Positions 41,360 through 52,231 of a DNA stretch of 64,000 nucleotides are shown in pieces. Location: the NCBI RefSeq assembly GCF_907164915.1, contig NC_061869.1, positions 25,742,312 through 25,806,311 on the forward strand. Direction: 5' to 3'. Under the pieces are notes generated by a model. That model was not told where the DNA came from. It made no database searches and saw only the letters and a program-made list of their open reading frames with translations. The stretch is from Impatiens glandulifera (taxonomy: Eukaryota; Streptophyta; Magnoliopsida; Ericales; Balsaminaceae). How positions within the stretch are numbered: the first letter of the stretch is position 1; each line of letters begins with the position of its first letter. Position numbers and translations under genes: made by a program.

Positions 41360-42208
41360 TGATAGGATCAGCGTAATCGATAGAGACAGCGGTCTGGATA
41401 TTGATGACGGCTTCGGATAAACGAGTTTATAGAAATCCTGTTAGGATTTATATCGCTTTCTATTTTATACAAACCCTTGCAAACTCTTGAATGATTCAAG
41501 TGCGGAAACATTTGCTTGGGTTTCAAGCTAAGAACCAAAGAAGGAGATGATGACAGAATGTAAATGACACAAGAGTTGTTTATGGATGTTCGGAGCAAAA
41601 CTCTCATACGTCACCCCTTCTTCCAACCACCAAAAGGATTCACTATACGTTTCTTAGAATCAAATACAGTTGCACGGCTAGCTCACTATTGAACAGAACA
41701 AACTCTATTCAACTTATAGTATGTTGAAAATATCACTCAACTAGACAATAATTTGATTCTATCTCTCTCTTGATGTACACACAGTAAAGCAAGAAAGTAA
41801 TTCATGAGTAAGTTCATTGTTCAGCGACTGATAGATCGATATCTCTCTGATTCCGGTAGTTCGTCCGTTGTCTTTGAGAATCTTTAAATAGAGAGTAGGA
41901 ACCAACGGTCGAATCTTCTATAATGATACGTGGCGAACTTCCATTGGAACACCTCCATAGTACACAGGTACAACAGACTCTGAGCACCAGGATCATGGCC
42001 ACACCAATCTAGTAGTGCACCAAATATTTTTCTAGGATATTCCTACAAGAAACAAGTAGTGGGAAGAATATTTACCTACGTGGCATTAGTTATTTGGTTG
42101 CAACTGACTGTTGTACTGCTCTACACGGAAAAGTGGAGCAGGAATAGCATACATCAAGTTGATCGTGGATAGACGGATGCTAGCTTCAAGCAACTACTTA
42201 AGCATGGC
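41360..42208 (-). repeat. Partial B-type LTR, first copy in the tandem duplication
   Basis: Minus strand; ends GATCCTATCA at 41360. It contains the TATA-like region 'CTCTATTTAAAG', the CACGTAG stretch and the R-U5 part, but lacks the TTAGAC palindrome array, because the unit breaks at AAGCATGGCC before it. Confidence 0.8.
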
Positions 42209-42215
42209 CAATACC

Positions 42216-42641
42216 AGCTAATCAATATATTATTGGAACTAGATGGGTCTTTCGTAATAAACTCAATGAAGACGGTTTGGTTACGAGGAACAAAGCTAGA
42301 ATAGTGGCCCAAGGATATAAATAGGAAGAAGGCATTGACTTTGACGAGTCATTTGCTCCTGTTACCAGATTATAGGCCATTAGAATCTTTCTAGCATTTG
42401 TTGCATTTAAAAATCTTAAAGTTTTTCAAATGAATGTTAAGAGTGCTTTTCATAATGGCATAATCAATGAAGAATTTTATGTTGAACAACCGCCCGGTTC
42501 TAAAAATCCTGCATTGATAGTCATGTTTATAGATTGGATAAGGCACTTTACAGTCTTAAACAAGCTCTTAGAGTGTGGTATGACACACTTACAAAATTCC
42601 TATTTGATCATGATTTCACCATAGGATATGTAGATAAAACA
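42216..42641 (+). pseudogene. Second copy of the family E RT fragment
   Basis: Duplicate of 40933-41359: '[20 protein letters not shown]', a TAG within 'YKQEEG' (at 42321), '[20 protein letters not shown]' and '[18 protein letters not shown]'. Changes such as QMDV to QMNV remove the conserved Asp. Noncoding relic. Confidence 0.8.
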
Positions 42642-44658
42642 TGATATGATCGGCGTAATCAATAGAGACGGCAGTCTGGATATTGATGACGGCTTCGGAT
42701 AAACGAGTTTATAGAAATCCTGCTAGGGATTTATATCGCTTTCTATTCTACACAAACCCTTGCAAACTCTTGAACGATTCAAGTGCGGTAACGTTTGCTT
42801 GGGTTTCAAGCTAAGAACTAAAGAAGGAGATGATGACAGAATGTAAATGACACAAGAGTGGTTTATGGATGTTCGGAGCAAAACTCTTCTACATCACCCA
42901 TTCTTCCAACCACCGAAAGGATTCACTATACGTTTCTTAGAATCAAATACAGTTGCACGGATAGCTCACTGTTGAACAAAACAGACTCTATTCAACTTAT
43001 AGTATGTTGAAAATATCACTCAGCTAGACAATACTTTGATTATATCTCTCTCTTGATGTACACACAGTAAAGCAAGAAAATAAGTCGTGAGTAAGTTCAT
43101 TGTTCAGCGACTGATAGTTCGATATCTCTCTAATTCTGGAAGTTCGTCCGTTGTCTTTGAGAATCTTTAAATAGAGAGTAGGAATCAACGGTCGAATCTT
43201 CTATAATGATACGTGGCGAACTTCCATTGGAACGCCTCCATAGTACACAGGTACAACAGACTCTGAGCACCAGGATCGTGGCCATACCAATCTAGTAGTT
43301 CGCCAAATATTTTTCTAGGATATTCCTACAAGAAACAAGTAGTGGGAATAATATTTGCTTACGTGGCATTAGTTAATTGGTTGCAACTGGTTGTTGTACT
43401 GCTTTGCACGGAAAAGTGGAGTAGGAGTAGCATACATCTAGTTGATCGTGGGTAGACAGATGCTAGCTTCAAGCAACTGCTTAAGCATAGCATTAGACGT
43501 TTTTTCACTTAGACTCACAAGTCTAATGAAGTTAGATGACCACTTCTAATAGAAGGATCCATTAGACCACGTGGTCTAATGGGATTAGACGACACGTCTA
43601 ATTACGGTTCCCTTTAGACTAATCTGAAGGAGTTAGACTACACGTCTAACTCTAATCTTTTAGACGACACGTCTAACTACGTTTCCCTTCAGACTAATCT
43701 GAAGGAATTAGACTGCACGTCTAACTCTCATCTGTTAGACACACGTCTAACTACGTTTCCCTTCAGATTAATCTGAAGGAGTTAGACTGTACGTCTAACT
43801 CTCAACTGTTAGACGACACATTTAACTACGTTTCCCTTCAGACTAATCTGAAAGAGTTAGACTGCACGTTTAACTCCTTCAGACTAATCTGTATGTCTAA
43901 CTACGTCAGTTAGACTGCACGTCTAACTACGTATCCGTTAGACTGTACGTCTAACTAAGTATCTATTAGACTACACATCTAACTACGTCTATTAGACTGC
44001 ACGTCTAACTATGTCCGTTAGACTGCACGTCTAACTACGTATCTGTTAGACTGCGTGTCTAACTAAGTATCTGTTAGACTGCACATCTAACTACGTCTCT
44101 ATTAGACTGCACGTCTAACTACATTTGTTAGACTGAACGTCTAACTATGTATCCGTTAGACTGCACGTCTAACTACATCTCTTTTAGACTGCATGTCTAA
44201 CTACGTTTGTTAGACTGTACGTCTAACTACGTATCCGTTAGACAGCACTCTAACTACGTATCCATTAGACTGCACGTCTAACTATATCTGTTAGACTACA
44301 CGTCTAACTAAGTATCTCTTAGATTGCACGTCTAACTATGTGTCCTTTAGACTACACGTCTAACTATGTATCTGTTAGACTGTACGTCTAACTACGTCTG
44401 TTAGACTGCACGTCTAACTTCGTATCTGTTAGACTGCACGTCTAACTACGTATCTATTAGACTGCACGTCTAACTGAATGCATCTAATGGCCAATAAGTC
44501 TAATGAACCTCATTCAGACTTAGTTTAATATAACATGTTTTCGATACACCTACACCAAAAACAATTAGACGGCTTAGTTTAAGTTATATACCAATTCATC
44601 ATCAAAATTCCATTAGTTAGAATACTTTGACCCTTAGTCAAAATAATTTGACCTAACA
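42642..44658 (-). repeat. 3' LTR of copia B2
   Basis: 2017 bp on the minus strand, start TGTTAGGTCAAATTATTTTG (44658), end GATCATATCA (42642). It includes a regular TTAGAC palindrome array at 43490-44510 with about 30-bp spacing (GTTAGACTGCACGTCTAAC plus linkers TACGTATCT or TACGTC on the plus strand). Longest B LTR in the window because its array is longest. Confidence 0.85.
43490..44510 (-). repeat. Palindromic TTAGAC minisatellite in B2 LTR
   Basis: About 35 TTAGAC...GTCTAA palindromes. The left third (43560-43880) contains a longer unit with CTTCAGACTAATCTGAAG, itself palindromic; the right two thirds are a simpler 25-30-bp unit. Confidence 0.9.
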
Positions 44659-44990
44659 TTTCCCCCCTTTTTGATGATGATGTTATAACTTTGCATAGTT
44701 AAAAGATTATATGATCAATGCAGTAGATAGCAACAGACTATTCATATATCATAATTAGATAAAAACATAACTTAACTTGAAATGTTAGGATTAGGATTAT
44801 TTTTCAAAAGAAAATATAAAAACACCTTTCAAAAACAACAACCCTTAAACATCAAAAGATCAAAATAATATCAAAAGATTCTTCCTTCCCCCTAAGTCTA
44901 AGGCTAATCTTTTTCCCATTCTTCCTGTCTTTCTTCCCCCTTTTTAACACCATCTAGGAAGGGAATCTATAGCAAACTCTTGGGCTAAGG

Positions 44991-45745
44991 TTAAAGTAGA
45001 GTTGTAGACCTCCTTTTTCGTTTCTTCAACCTGAGCCTATTCACCCTAAAAACATAGTCGACAACCTTCTGGTTGTTCAAGATTTTGGAAGAGTTGGCAT
45101 GAAACCCATCACCAGTTTCATCAAGAAGACAAAAAAGGAATGCGCAAAGAGGAACGTCATAACCAAAGATCTTCTTTCGGGAGGAGATCATTTTGACCAG
45201 ATTGTTGAAGAGGAATTTCGAATAGTTGATTGGTACACCCCTTGTGATGGCCACCATTATTTCAAAGACTTTCGTAAAGTAGATGTAGGAAGAATCTTTT
45301 GCAAGGAGGGATTAAGAGATGATGTCGTTGAGTTTGGCATACTCAACCTTCATACAGTTGCTCTTCCCGTGAAGCTCAACAGGAAGATTTCCCCTTTGAA
45401 GATTTCATCTGAAAAGACATGCGTCATTTCAGACAGAATATCACTTGAGAAAGAAGGAAACTCATGAACTCCTTCTATTGGGAGTTTGAAGAACATGCCG
45501 AATATTTCTTTAGTGAAGATGATATTTTTACCAAGTACATTCGCACGAATGTACTAATTGTGGTAAAAGCCAGCAGATTCGAAGAACTCACGAACAACTT
45601 GTTCGTGATAGATGCATTGAGGGCGAAGAAACTTCTTTAGCCCAGAAGCTTTCAATGATTCAAACATTTGAACCATTTCAAGAATCATTAGAGTAGAAAT
45701 AAACTTGAAGTCTATTTGCAAAGATTTTGGAAAGAAAGAAGTCAT
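44991..45745 (-). pseudogene. ORF2-like accessory protein of copia B2, stop and frameshift
   Basis: The best start is the ATG at 45745 (MTSFFPKSLQIDFKFISTL), because it aligns with the B1 start MSPFSPKSIQVDFKSV; the frame is open 30 codons further up without homology. It continues 'MFESLKASGLKKFLRPQ', 'EQVVREFFESAGFYHN', a TAG (45554-45556), 'FTKEIFGMFFKLPIEGVHEF', a frameshift near 45330, then 'MVAITRGVPINYSKFLFNNL', 'NNQKVVDYVFRVNRLRLKKR' with basic tail KKRKRR and a stop at 44991. Same layout and length as B1 ORF2. Function unknown. Confidence 0.7.
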
Positions 45746-46573
45746 TTTAGCAGGATGAACATAAGATCTTGAGGATTCAAATTCTAGAGAGAGAATCAAG
45801 GATTTAGGAGTACTCAACCATTTGAGTGACACCATTCATTAAATATTAGAGAGATAACGTGTAACATTTAATATTTAATGATTATACAAACCGTCAAAAA
45901 TTTCAGAAACCTATTCCCAAGGGACACAGCTATCAATTAATATTAATCATGAAACTGCACAATTAATATTAGACGTATAGAAGAAAGTTATCAAAATTTT
46001 TTATCACTTTTAAAAAATTGAGAGACACCTGTCTTCAATCTATTTGAGAAGTGATTGGTTTATTTTTGGCGGGAAAAAGTACATAGACAGATACATTTGC
46101 CGATGACAGCTGTCCCGATAGCCAGAAGATGAAAAGTCTAAGTACACAATTAATTAGACTTTTAATCTACTTTTCACATTCTTCACTTCTAATTGGGAAA
46201 TACGTCTATTAGACGTTGTCGTCTAATCAAGTTTGTCTTATAAACATCTAACGTCTATTAAATGTAGACGTCTAATTACGCATAACACCACGTGCTAGAC
46301 GTGTGTCCGATTACACGTGAGCTTCCAATTGCTGTTGTTCCAAAAAAAACGTCTAACGTCTATTAGACGTATATGTCTAACCACGCAAGTTAATTAACCA
46401 AGAAATGAGTTCCCGAAAGAAGATAAAAAACTAATTGAGTAGACGTACGTCTAAGTAGTTATGCTTCTTAAACTTCTAGTCCATTGGACGTATTAAGACC
46501 TCTGTCTTCTTGTCTATCAAGTTACGTTTTGAACAACATGTTCGCCCTCAGTTTATGCACATAACAACATCAA
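45746..46573 (-). other. B2 spacer between RNase H and ORF2, with LTR-like palindromes
   Basis: Noncoding. 46120-46500 has scattered TTAGACGT / ACGTCTAA motifs like the B1 spacer, and the flanking text is homologous to 31782-32545 (for example GGGACACAGC opposite GCTGCGTCCC). Confidence 0.55.
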
Positions 46574-47903
46574 TCAAGATCAACAAGTCCTAAAATGTTT
46601 CTAAAGTGAGAAAACTTAGCTTCGGGTAGAGGCTTCGTGAAGATGTCTGCAGTTTGTTGATCTATTCAGATGTATTCAAGACGAATCTGCTTCTGATTGA
46701 CATTCTCTCGGATGAAGTGATGCCTGATTTCGATGTGCTTTGTCCGAGAGTGCAGAACTGGATTATAGGTGATTGCGATAGCAGTTGTGTTGTCGCAGAA
46801 AATTGGAGATTCTTTAGCCTCAATCATATAGTCCCTAAGCTGTTGTTGAACCCACAAGAGCTGAGAGCAACAACTTCCATTAACAAGGTAATCTGCTTCA
46901 GCTGTAAACGTGGCAACCGATGTCTGCTTCTTGCTGAACCATGAGATAAGACGATCTCCAAGGAACTGGCAAGTTCTAATCGTGCTTTTTCTATCAATCT
47001 TGCACCCTGCATAATCTGTATCTGAGAAACTATTTAAATTGAAACTAGAATCCTTCAGATACCACAGTACCACATTTTGAGTTCCCTTTAAATATTTCAG
47101 AATGCGTTTAGCAGCAGTAAAGTGAGAAAGTTTAGGATTAGCCTGGAATCTTCCACAAACACCAACAACAAATTAGATATCTGGTCTACTAGCAGTAACA
47201 TAGAGCAATGACCCAATAAGACCTCTATAGGCTGTGACATCTACACTTTGACCTCCATCATCTTTTTCCAATTTACTAGAGGAGCTCATTGGAGTGGCTT
47301 CAGTAGAGCAGTTCTCCTTCCAAATCTTCTTTAGTAACTCATTGGTATACTTGGCCTAATTGATGAAGGTTCCTTTTTCCAGTTGACGAACATAAAGACC
47401 GAGAAAGAAAGTTAATTCTCCTATCATGCTCATTTCAAATATGTCCTGCATCAGCTTAGCAAATTTCTCACACAATTTGGGGTTAGTTGATCCAAATATA
47501 ATATCATCAACATATATTTGAACAAGAAGAATGTGAGAGTCTTTAGAGAATCTAAACTGTGTTTTATCCACAGTTTCAATAACAAAATCATGATCAAATA
47601 GAAATTCAGTCAAAGTATCATACCAAGCTCTAGGAGCTTGTTTCAAACCATATAAAGCTTTATCAAGTTTAAAAACATGATTTGGTAAAGTATGATCTAA
47701 AAAACTAGCAGGTTGCTTAACATAGACATCTTCATTTAATTTATCATTTAAAAATGCACTTTTCACATCCATTTGAAAAATTTAAAAGTCTTATCAAAGT
47801 CTTGCTACAGGTGCAAACGACTCATCAAAGTCGATACCTTCCTATTGTCGGTATCCTTGAGCAACTAAACGGGCAATAACTAAGCCATCTTCACTAAGTT
47901 TGC
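46574..47903 (-). pseudogene. B2 reverse transcriptase end and RNase H
   Basis: RT from 47903 is broken at first ('EDGLVI', '[14 protein letters not shown]' with stops), then open from 47772: '[18 protein letters not shown]', '[20 protein letters not shown]' and catalytic '[16 protein letters not shown]'. After a stop the text continues through 'TPMSSSSKL'-type sequence. RNase H (47073-46574) has 'SFSDTDYAGCKIDRKSTIR', 'LISWFSKKQTSVATFTAEAD' and 'CDNTTAIAITYNPVLHSRTK', and ends ILGLVDLD-like at 46574. Paralogous to B1 and slightly better preserved in RNase H. Confidence 0.8.
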
Positions 47904-48169
47904 GATAGAAAAATTAAGTAAGTTAATTTTGAAACCGGCCATACATCACGAGTTTTGAATATTTATTCTAAATAATCAAAAAGGGAGAAATTGATAGAAA
48001 AATTAAGTAAGTTAATTATGAAACCGGACGTACATCACGAGTTTTGAATATTTATTCTAAATAATCAAAAAGGGAGAAATTGATAGAAAAATTAAGTAAG
48101 TTAATTTTGAAATCGGCCATACATTACAATTTTTGAATATTTATTCTAAATAGTCTAAAAGGGAGAAAT
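47904..48169 (+). repeat. Three 89-bp tandem copies of the family A LTR start plus polypurine tract
   Basis: Units begin GATAGAAAAATTAAGTAAGT at 47904, 47993 and 48082, with the full LTR start at 48171: exact 89-bp spacing. Each unit ends AAAAAGGGAGAAAT, identical to a polypurine tract, next to the following TGATAG. Confidence 0.9.
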
Positions 48170-49354
48170 TGATAGAAAAATTAAGTAAAGTTAATTTTTG
48201 GAACCGGCCAGAAAACTAAACAACTATTAACTTCTATGTGCAGGAACAAATTAGATTGAACCGGCTGGAACCTCATAAACCGGCTGAAGAACATCTCAAA
48301 GTAATCCAGCTCCAAATGATCAAGTCAAGATCAAGAGGAACCGGGCTCAAAATTCTCAGCAGACCGGTTAGCAAAGAAAAGGCTACAATCCAACCGGATC
48401 ATTATATGATAGAGTCAACCGGAAACTAAGAAGTTACAAAGATGATGTAGTGTGACGAAATATACGTGTGTCTTGAAGAAATAAAAGAAGATAAGATCCG
48501 ATCAGAAGCATGCGATAAAAACAATGATGATTTACTGATCCGACTCAGACAGCCGGAAGGTGCATGCCTAACACGTGTTCGAATCTGCAAACCGGTTACG
48601 TCATCTTTACCTGAGGAGTATTTGCATGCTTGCCAAGTGTTAGGAAGGTGAAACGTGCAAGCAACCTCTCTACACCGGCGTGACTCTGAACTAACCAATC
48701 CCACGGTGAGAGAAGAAAGTGACCGTTGGAAGACTCTTCACTATAAAAGGAAGACGAAGCGACCTCATTAATGACAGTTAGGAAAATCTTAGAGAGATAA
48801 AGAAATCTCACGCGCGATCCAAAACCGTTGTGTCATTTACCGAAAGCTATTGTTGTGTTGTGTTATTGTATTACATCAAGAGTGAGTTGGTGTAACCGAC
48901 GAGTATAAGTTAAGGCTCGACCGACAGTGTAATTGTTGTAATCTTGAAAGTTAGTGGATATCCTTCTCATAACTTGAGAAGAAGGGGTGACGTAGGAGAG
49001 TTTGCTCCGAACATCCATAAAAAATCTTGTCTCGTGTCATTTCTTTTATTTCCGGCTTATTCACTTAACCTAACCACAAATCAAGACAATCTTACTCCTT
49101 AGATCAAAAACCGGTCCACTCATATTTCTAAAACCGACTCCTCATAAACATCATCTACGTCGCATACGTTGCTTCATATTGAAACAGACATTTCCGCCCT
49201 TGAACCCGGTTCAAGAGTCTGTGACAGTTTGCGAAGTGCTGAGAATGGTCATAGTCTTTAACCGGACTATCACCAAAGTGTGTTGCGTGTTGTAAGCGGC
49301 CACCCTTCCAGAAACCGGAACCCCAGTCCTCCAAGGGCGTCCCCGATCTTAACA
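48170..49354 (+). repeat. Family A LTR (A2), plus strand
   Basis: TGATAGAAAAATTAAGTAAAG to GATCTTAACA, 1185 bp, homologous to 59596-60821. TATA box CTATAAAAGG at 48741-48750. No PBS or gag follows; instead an inverted LTR piece starts at 49355. Confidence 0.85.
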
Positions 49355-50161
49355 GGTTATGAGAAGGATCTCCACTAACTTTCAAGATTACAATAATTAC
49401 ACTGTCGGTCGAGCCTAACTCGCTACTCGCCGGTTACACCAACTCACTCTTGATGTAATACAATAACACAACACAACAATAGCTTTCGGTAAATGACACA
49501 ACGGTTTTGGATCGCGCGTGAGATTTCTTTATCTCTCTAAGATTTTCGTAACTCTCATTAATGAGGTCGCTTCGTCTTCCTTTTATAGTGAAGAGTCTTC
49601 CAACGGTCACTTTCTTCTCTCACCGTGGGATTGGTTAATTCAGAGTCACGCCGGTGCAGAGAGGTTGCTTGCACGTTTCACCTTCCTAACACTTGGCAAG
49701 CATACAAATACTCCTCAGGTAAAGATGACGTAACCGGTTTGCAGATTCGAACACGTGTTAGGCATGCACCTTCCGACTGTCTGAGTCGGATCAGCAAATC
49801 ATCATTGTTTTTATCGCATGCTTCTGATCGGATCTTATCTTCTATTATTTCTTCAAGACACGTATATTTCGTCACACTACGTCATCTTTGTAACTTATTA
49901 GTTTCTGGTTGACTCTATCATATAATGATCCGGCTGGATTGTAGCCTTTTCTTTGCTAACCGGTATGCTGAAGATTTTGAGACCAGTTCCTCTTGATCTT
50001 GACTTGATCGTTTGGAGCTGGATTACTTTGAGATGTTCTTCAGCTGGTTTATGAGGTTCCAGCCGGTTCATTCAGTCCAATCTGTTCCTGCACATAGAAG
50101 TTAATAGTTGTTTAGTTTTCTAGCCGGTTCCAAAAATTAACTTTACTTAATTTTTCTATCA
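49355..50161 (-). repeat. Inverted partial family A LTR, facing the one at 48170
   Basis: Minus strand, start TGATAG at 50161, running to CTTCTCATAACC at 49355. TATA box at 49588-49579, the same offset from the LTR start (about 573 bp) as in the plus copy. Arms of about 805 bp (48170-48974 and 49355-50161) surround a 380-bp loop, a large imperfect hairpin. Confidence 0.85.
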
Positions 50162-50224
50162 ATTTCTCCCTTTTTGACTATTTAGAATAAATATTCAAAA
50201 ATTGTAATGTATGGCCGATTTCAA
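50162..50224 (-). repeat. Partial 89-bp unit flanking the inverted LTR
   Basis: Minus-strand AAAAAGGGAGAAAT and part of the 89-bp unit, mirroring 47904-48169; it breaks into the B3 ORF2 frame near 50224. Confidence 0.7.
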
Positions 50225-52056
50225 AATTATTGCAATTCAAGCTCCTGAAAAGGTATCGTAGGCAACAGGGATTGTTGACCTCATTTTAGAGCAAGTTAAA
50301 GTTCTTACTGCTGAAAAACTGGAAATTTATGAATCTTGGTCCATAGAGACTGTCTTCCAAGTATAACGATTCTTTGTCAAACACTGCTATAACTAGAGAA
50401 TGGATGAAGAGAGTGGAAAATGAAAAGAAAGTTCTGAAATGGGCAAGAACTTCAGAGGTTGCTGTGGCTCTGAAGAGAAGAGAACTAGTGGAAGCTTGCA
50501 TATTTGGAAAAGCTCTTTTTCCAATTTTTGAAGCCAGAAAGGCTAACTTCAATCCTGCTAAGAAAGGATCTGAAGTGGAAATGAAGGTTTTGAAAAAGCT
50601 GAACGATATCCTGGACAGTTATGTTTCTGTTGCTTCTCGATACATTCATGGCGTCGATTGCTCTAGCGTAGAACCTCTCAATGATGATGAAGCTATGGAT
50701 ATTCCAGATACTGAGAATAATGCTGATGAGCTAGATGCTGCTCTCCTGATCGAATTCGGGAATCTTTCTGCAGAAGAGAGACGCATTCTAGATCAACCTA
50801 TTCAAGAGTGTCCGAATGAAGAAGAAGAAGAAGTGATTGTCCAAGAGCCTGAACAAGCTCTTGAGATAAATGAAGAAGTAGATAAGATGATAACCCTTGT
50901 TGCGAGAACAGAAGTTGTTCAAGAGAAAGTGGCCGAGGTAACTCAGCCAGAAACTGTCAGGACTGAGGGGGAACCCTCTAAAGAGAAGGTCGATGAAGAA
51001 GAAAGTTCCTAATCTGAGGAGGAACAGGATCAACAAGCAACTTTTGTTAAGCCCCGTCTATTTCCCGACACCATTGTGGGAAATGTTCACGAAAACATCA
51101 ATAATCCTATTCACTACTCTGGAAATCTGCTTGAGAGATTTCAGAGAGCTGAAGAAGAAATTGAAGAAGAAGAGCGAGATGAAGCTGCTAGAAAAGCCGA
51201 AATGAATCAACCGGAGCAATCCTTGCAAATTCATACAAACTTTGAGCCAATTCAGAGCATGGCAGCATAGTCTGAAGAAATCTCATCTCATGAAGAGTCA
51301 TCTGCCGGAGGAAACAAGGTGTTAAAATCTATGAGGTCCATGCTCTCATCGATTCAGAAGACCATGTCACAGGCCATGAACTCAAAGGAAGAAAAAAGAG
51401 AGAGCTTTAGCAAGATTTTCAAGGTTCTCACTGAGCTGGATAACACTTTGAAGAATAACACATATGAGACTCATATCGCAAATGTAAACTTTTCAAAGTT
51501 TGAAAAGAAACTTGTCAATCGTCAAACCGAATTATTGGATATTGAAAGGCAAATCAATGATAAACGCCACAAGGATACCTTGGAAGAATTCAGTCTGGTG
51601 AAGAATCAGATGGTGGAAATTTAGGGCTGTTTGAGCAGGAATGATAATGAAAGTCAGGAATTTGCTGACTCCATTGCTAGAAAGTTTCAAGCAAAGGAGA
51701 ACGCAAAGGCCAATGCTGAAGGTGCTCAATTTCAACCAGCTTAAGGTGAGTCAAGCAGAAGAAATGATGGTGTGTCAACCGGCACAAGATCCAGGCAAGC
51801 TCCAAGCAGCGATGATAATCCTAGGCCAAACAAGAGAGGTGGAGGTCGAAGCGGTTGTGAGCGTGGAGGTCGAAGTGGTGGTGGCCGGAGTAGGCTATCC
51901 AATGCTGATCAAGGTGGATGTGCCAATGGTGGTGAACGCGGTGGAAGATCAAGTGCAGGTGGTCGTGGTGGTCGCTGCTATCCTCCCTTCTTCAACATGC
52001 TTCCTGTTCAAGAAATGAGTCCAACCGATCCTCGAGTTAAAAGGGAAGAACAATGA
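50221..52056 (+). pseudogene. Copia B3 ORF2, C-terminal two thirds: acidic, coiled-coil and RGG-rich tail
   Basis: One reading frame runs from the A2 junction to TGA 52054-52056 (about 610 codons) with no frameshift. It is cut by six stops: 50287, 50344, 51010, 51268, 51622 and 51742. Each is TAG or TAA and is explained by one C-to-T or G-to-A change from Gln or Trp. Regions: basic 'LKRYRRQQGLL'; helical 'REWMKRVENEKKVLKWARTS'; acidic Glu-rich stretch 50800-51000; 'NLLERFQRAEEEIEEEERDE'; coiled-coil-like 51319-51620 ('FEKKLVNRQTELLDIERQIN'); and a Gly/Arg tail 51835-51980 ('KRGGGRSGCERGGRSGGG'). The PPT and LTR follow. It is the continuation of the ORF2 domain seen in B1 and B2. An RNA-binding, multimerising protein is a reasonable guess; function is unknown. 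Confidence 0.7.
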
Positions 52057-52217
52057 TCTTTCTTCTTCTACTTTATTTAACTCTATTAAACAATGTTTCT
52101 TTGATGGTTTTTCGAATATTGGTTTTGGATGTATGATGTAAGTGAACAAGGGTTTTGTTTATTTATATGATGAATGCATGTTTTGATATATGTATGCAGG
52201 TTTGCAATTTCTTCATC
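52057..52217 (+). other. 3' leader of B3 before the polypurine tract
   Basis: Untranslated stretch homologous to B1 33305-33604, sharing 'AACAAGGGTTTTGTTTA' and 'TTATATGATGAAT'. Confidence 0.55.
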
Positions 52218-52231
52218 AAAAAGGGGGAAAT
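52218..52231 (+). other. Polypurine tract of copia B3
   Basis: AAAAAGGGGGAAAT directly before the LTR start TGTTGGGTC. Confidence 0.85.

Larger units (their letters stand above)
40933..43490 (+). repeat. 1283-bp tandem duplication spanning RT and LTR sequence
   Basis: Unit 1 is 40933-42215 and unit 2 starts at 42216. Matching landmarks are AGCTAATCAATATATTATTG (40933, 42216), the LTR junction 'GATAAAACATGAT' (41353, 42635) and CTTAAGCAT (42197, 43480), all offset by 1282-1283 bp. Each unit holds about 430 bp of RT (E family) and about 850 bp of B-type LTR in reverse direction. The duplication therefore followed the LTR insertion. Confidence 0.85.
44659..47903 (-). mobile_element. Copia B2, 3' half (RT end, RNase H, ORF2, PPT)
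   Basis: Minus-strand order: RT fragment from 47903, RNase H to 46574, spacer, ORF2 (45745-44991), polypurine tract (44673-44659), then the LTR 44658-42642. The 5' half is missing; at 47903 the element stops against family A repeat units. Confidence 0.8.
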
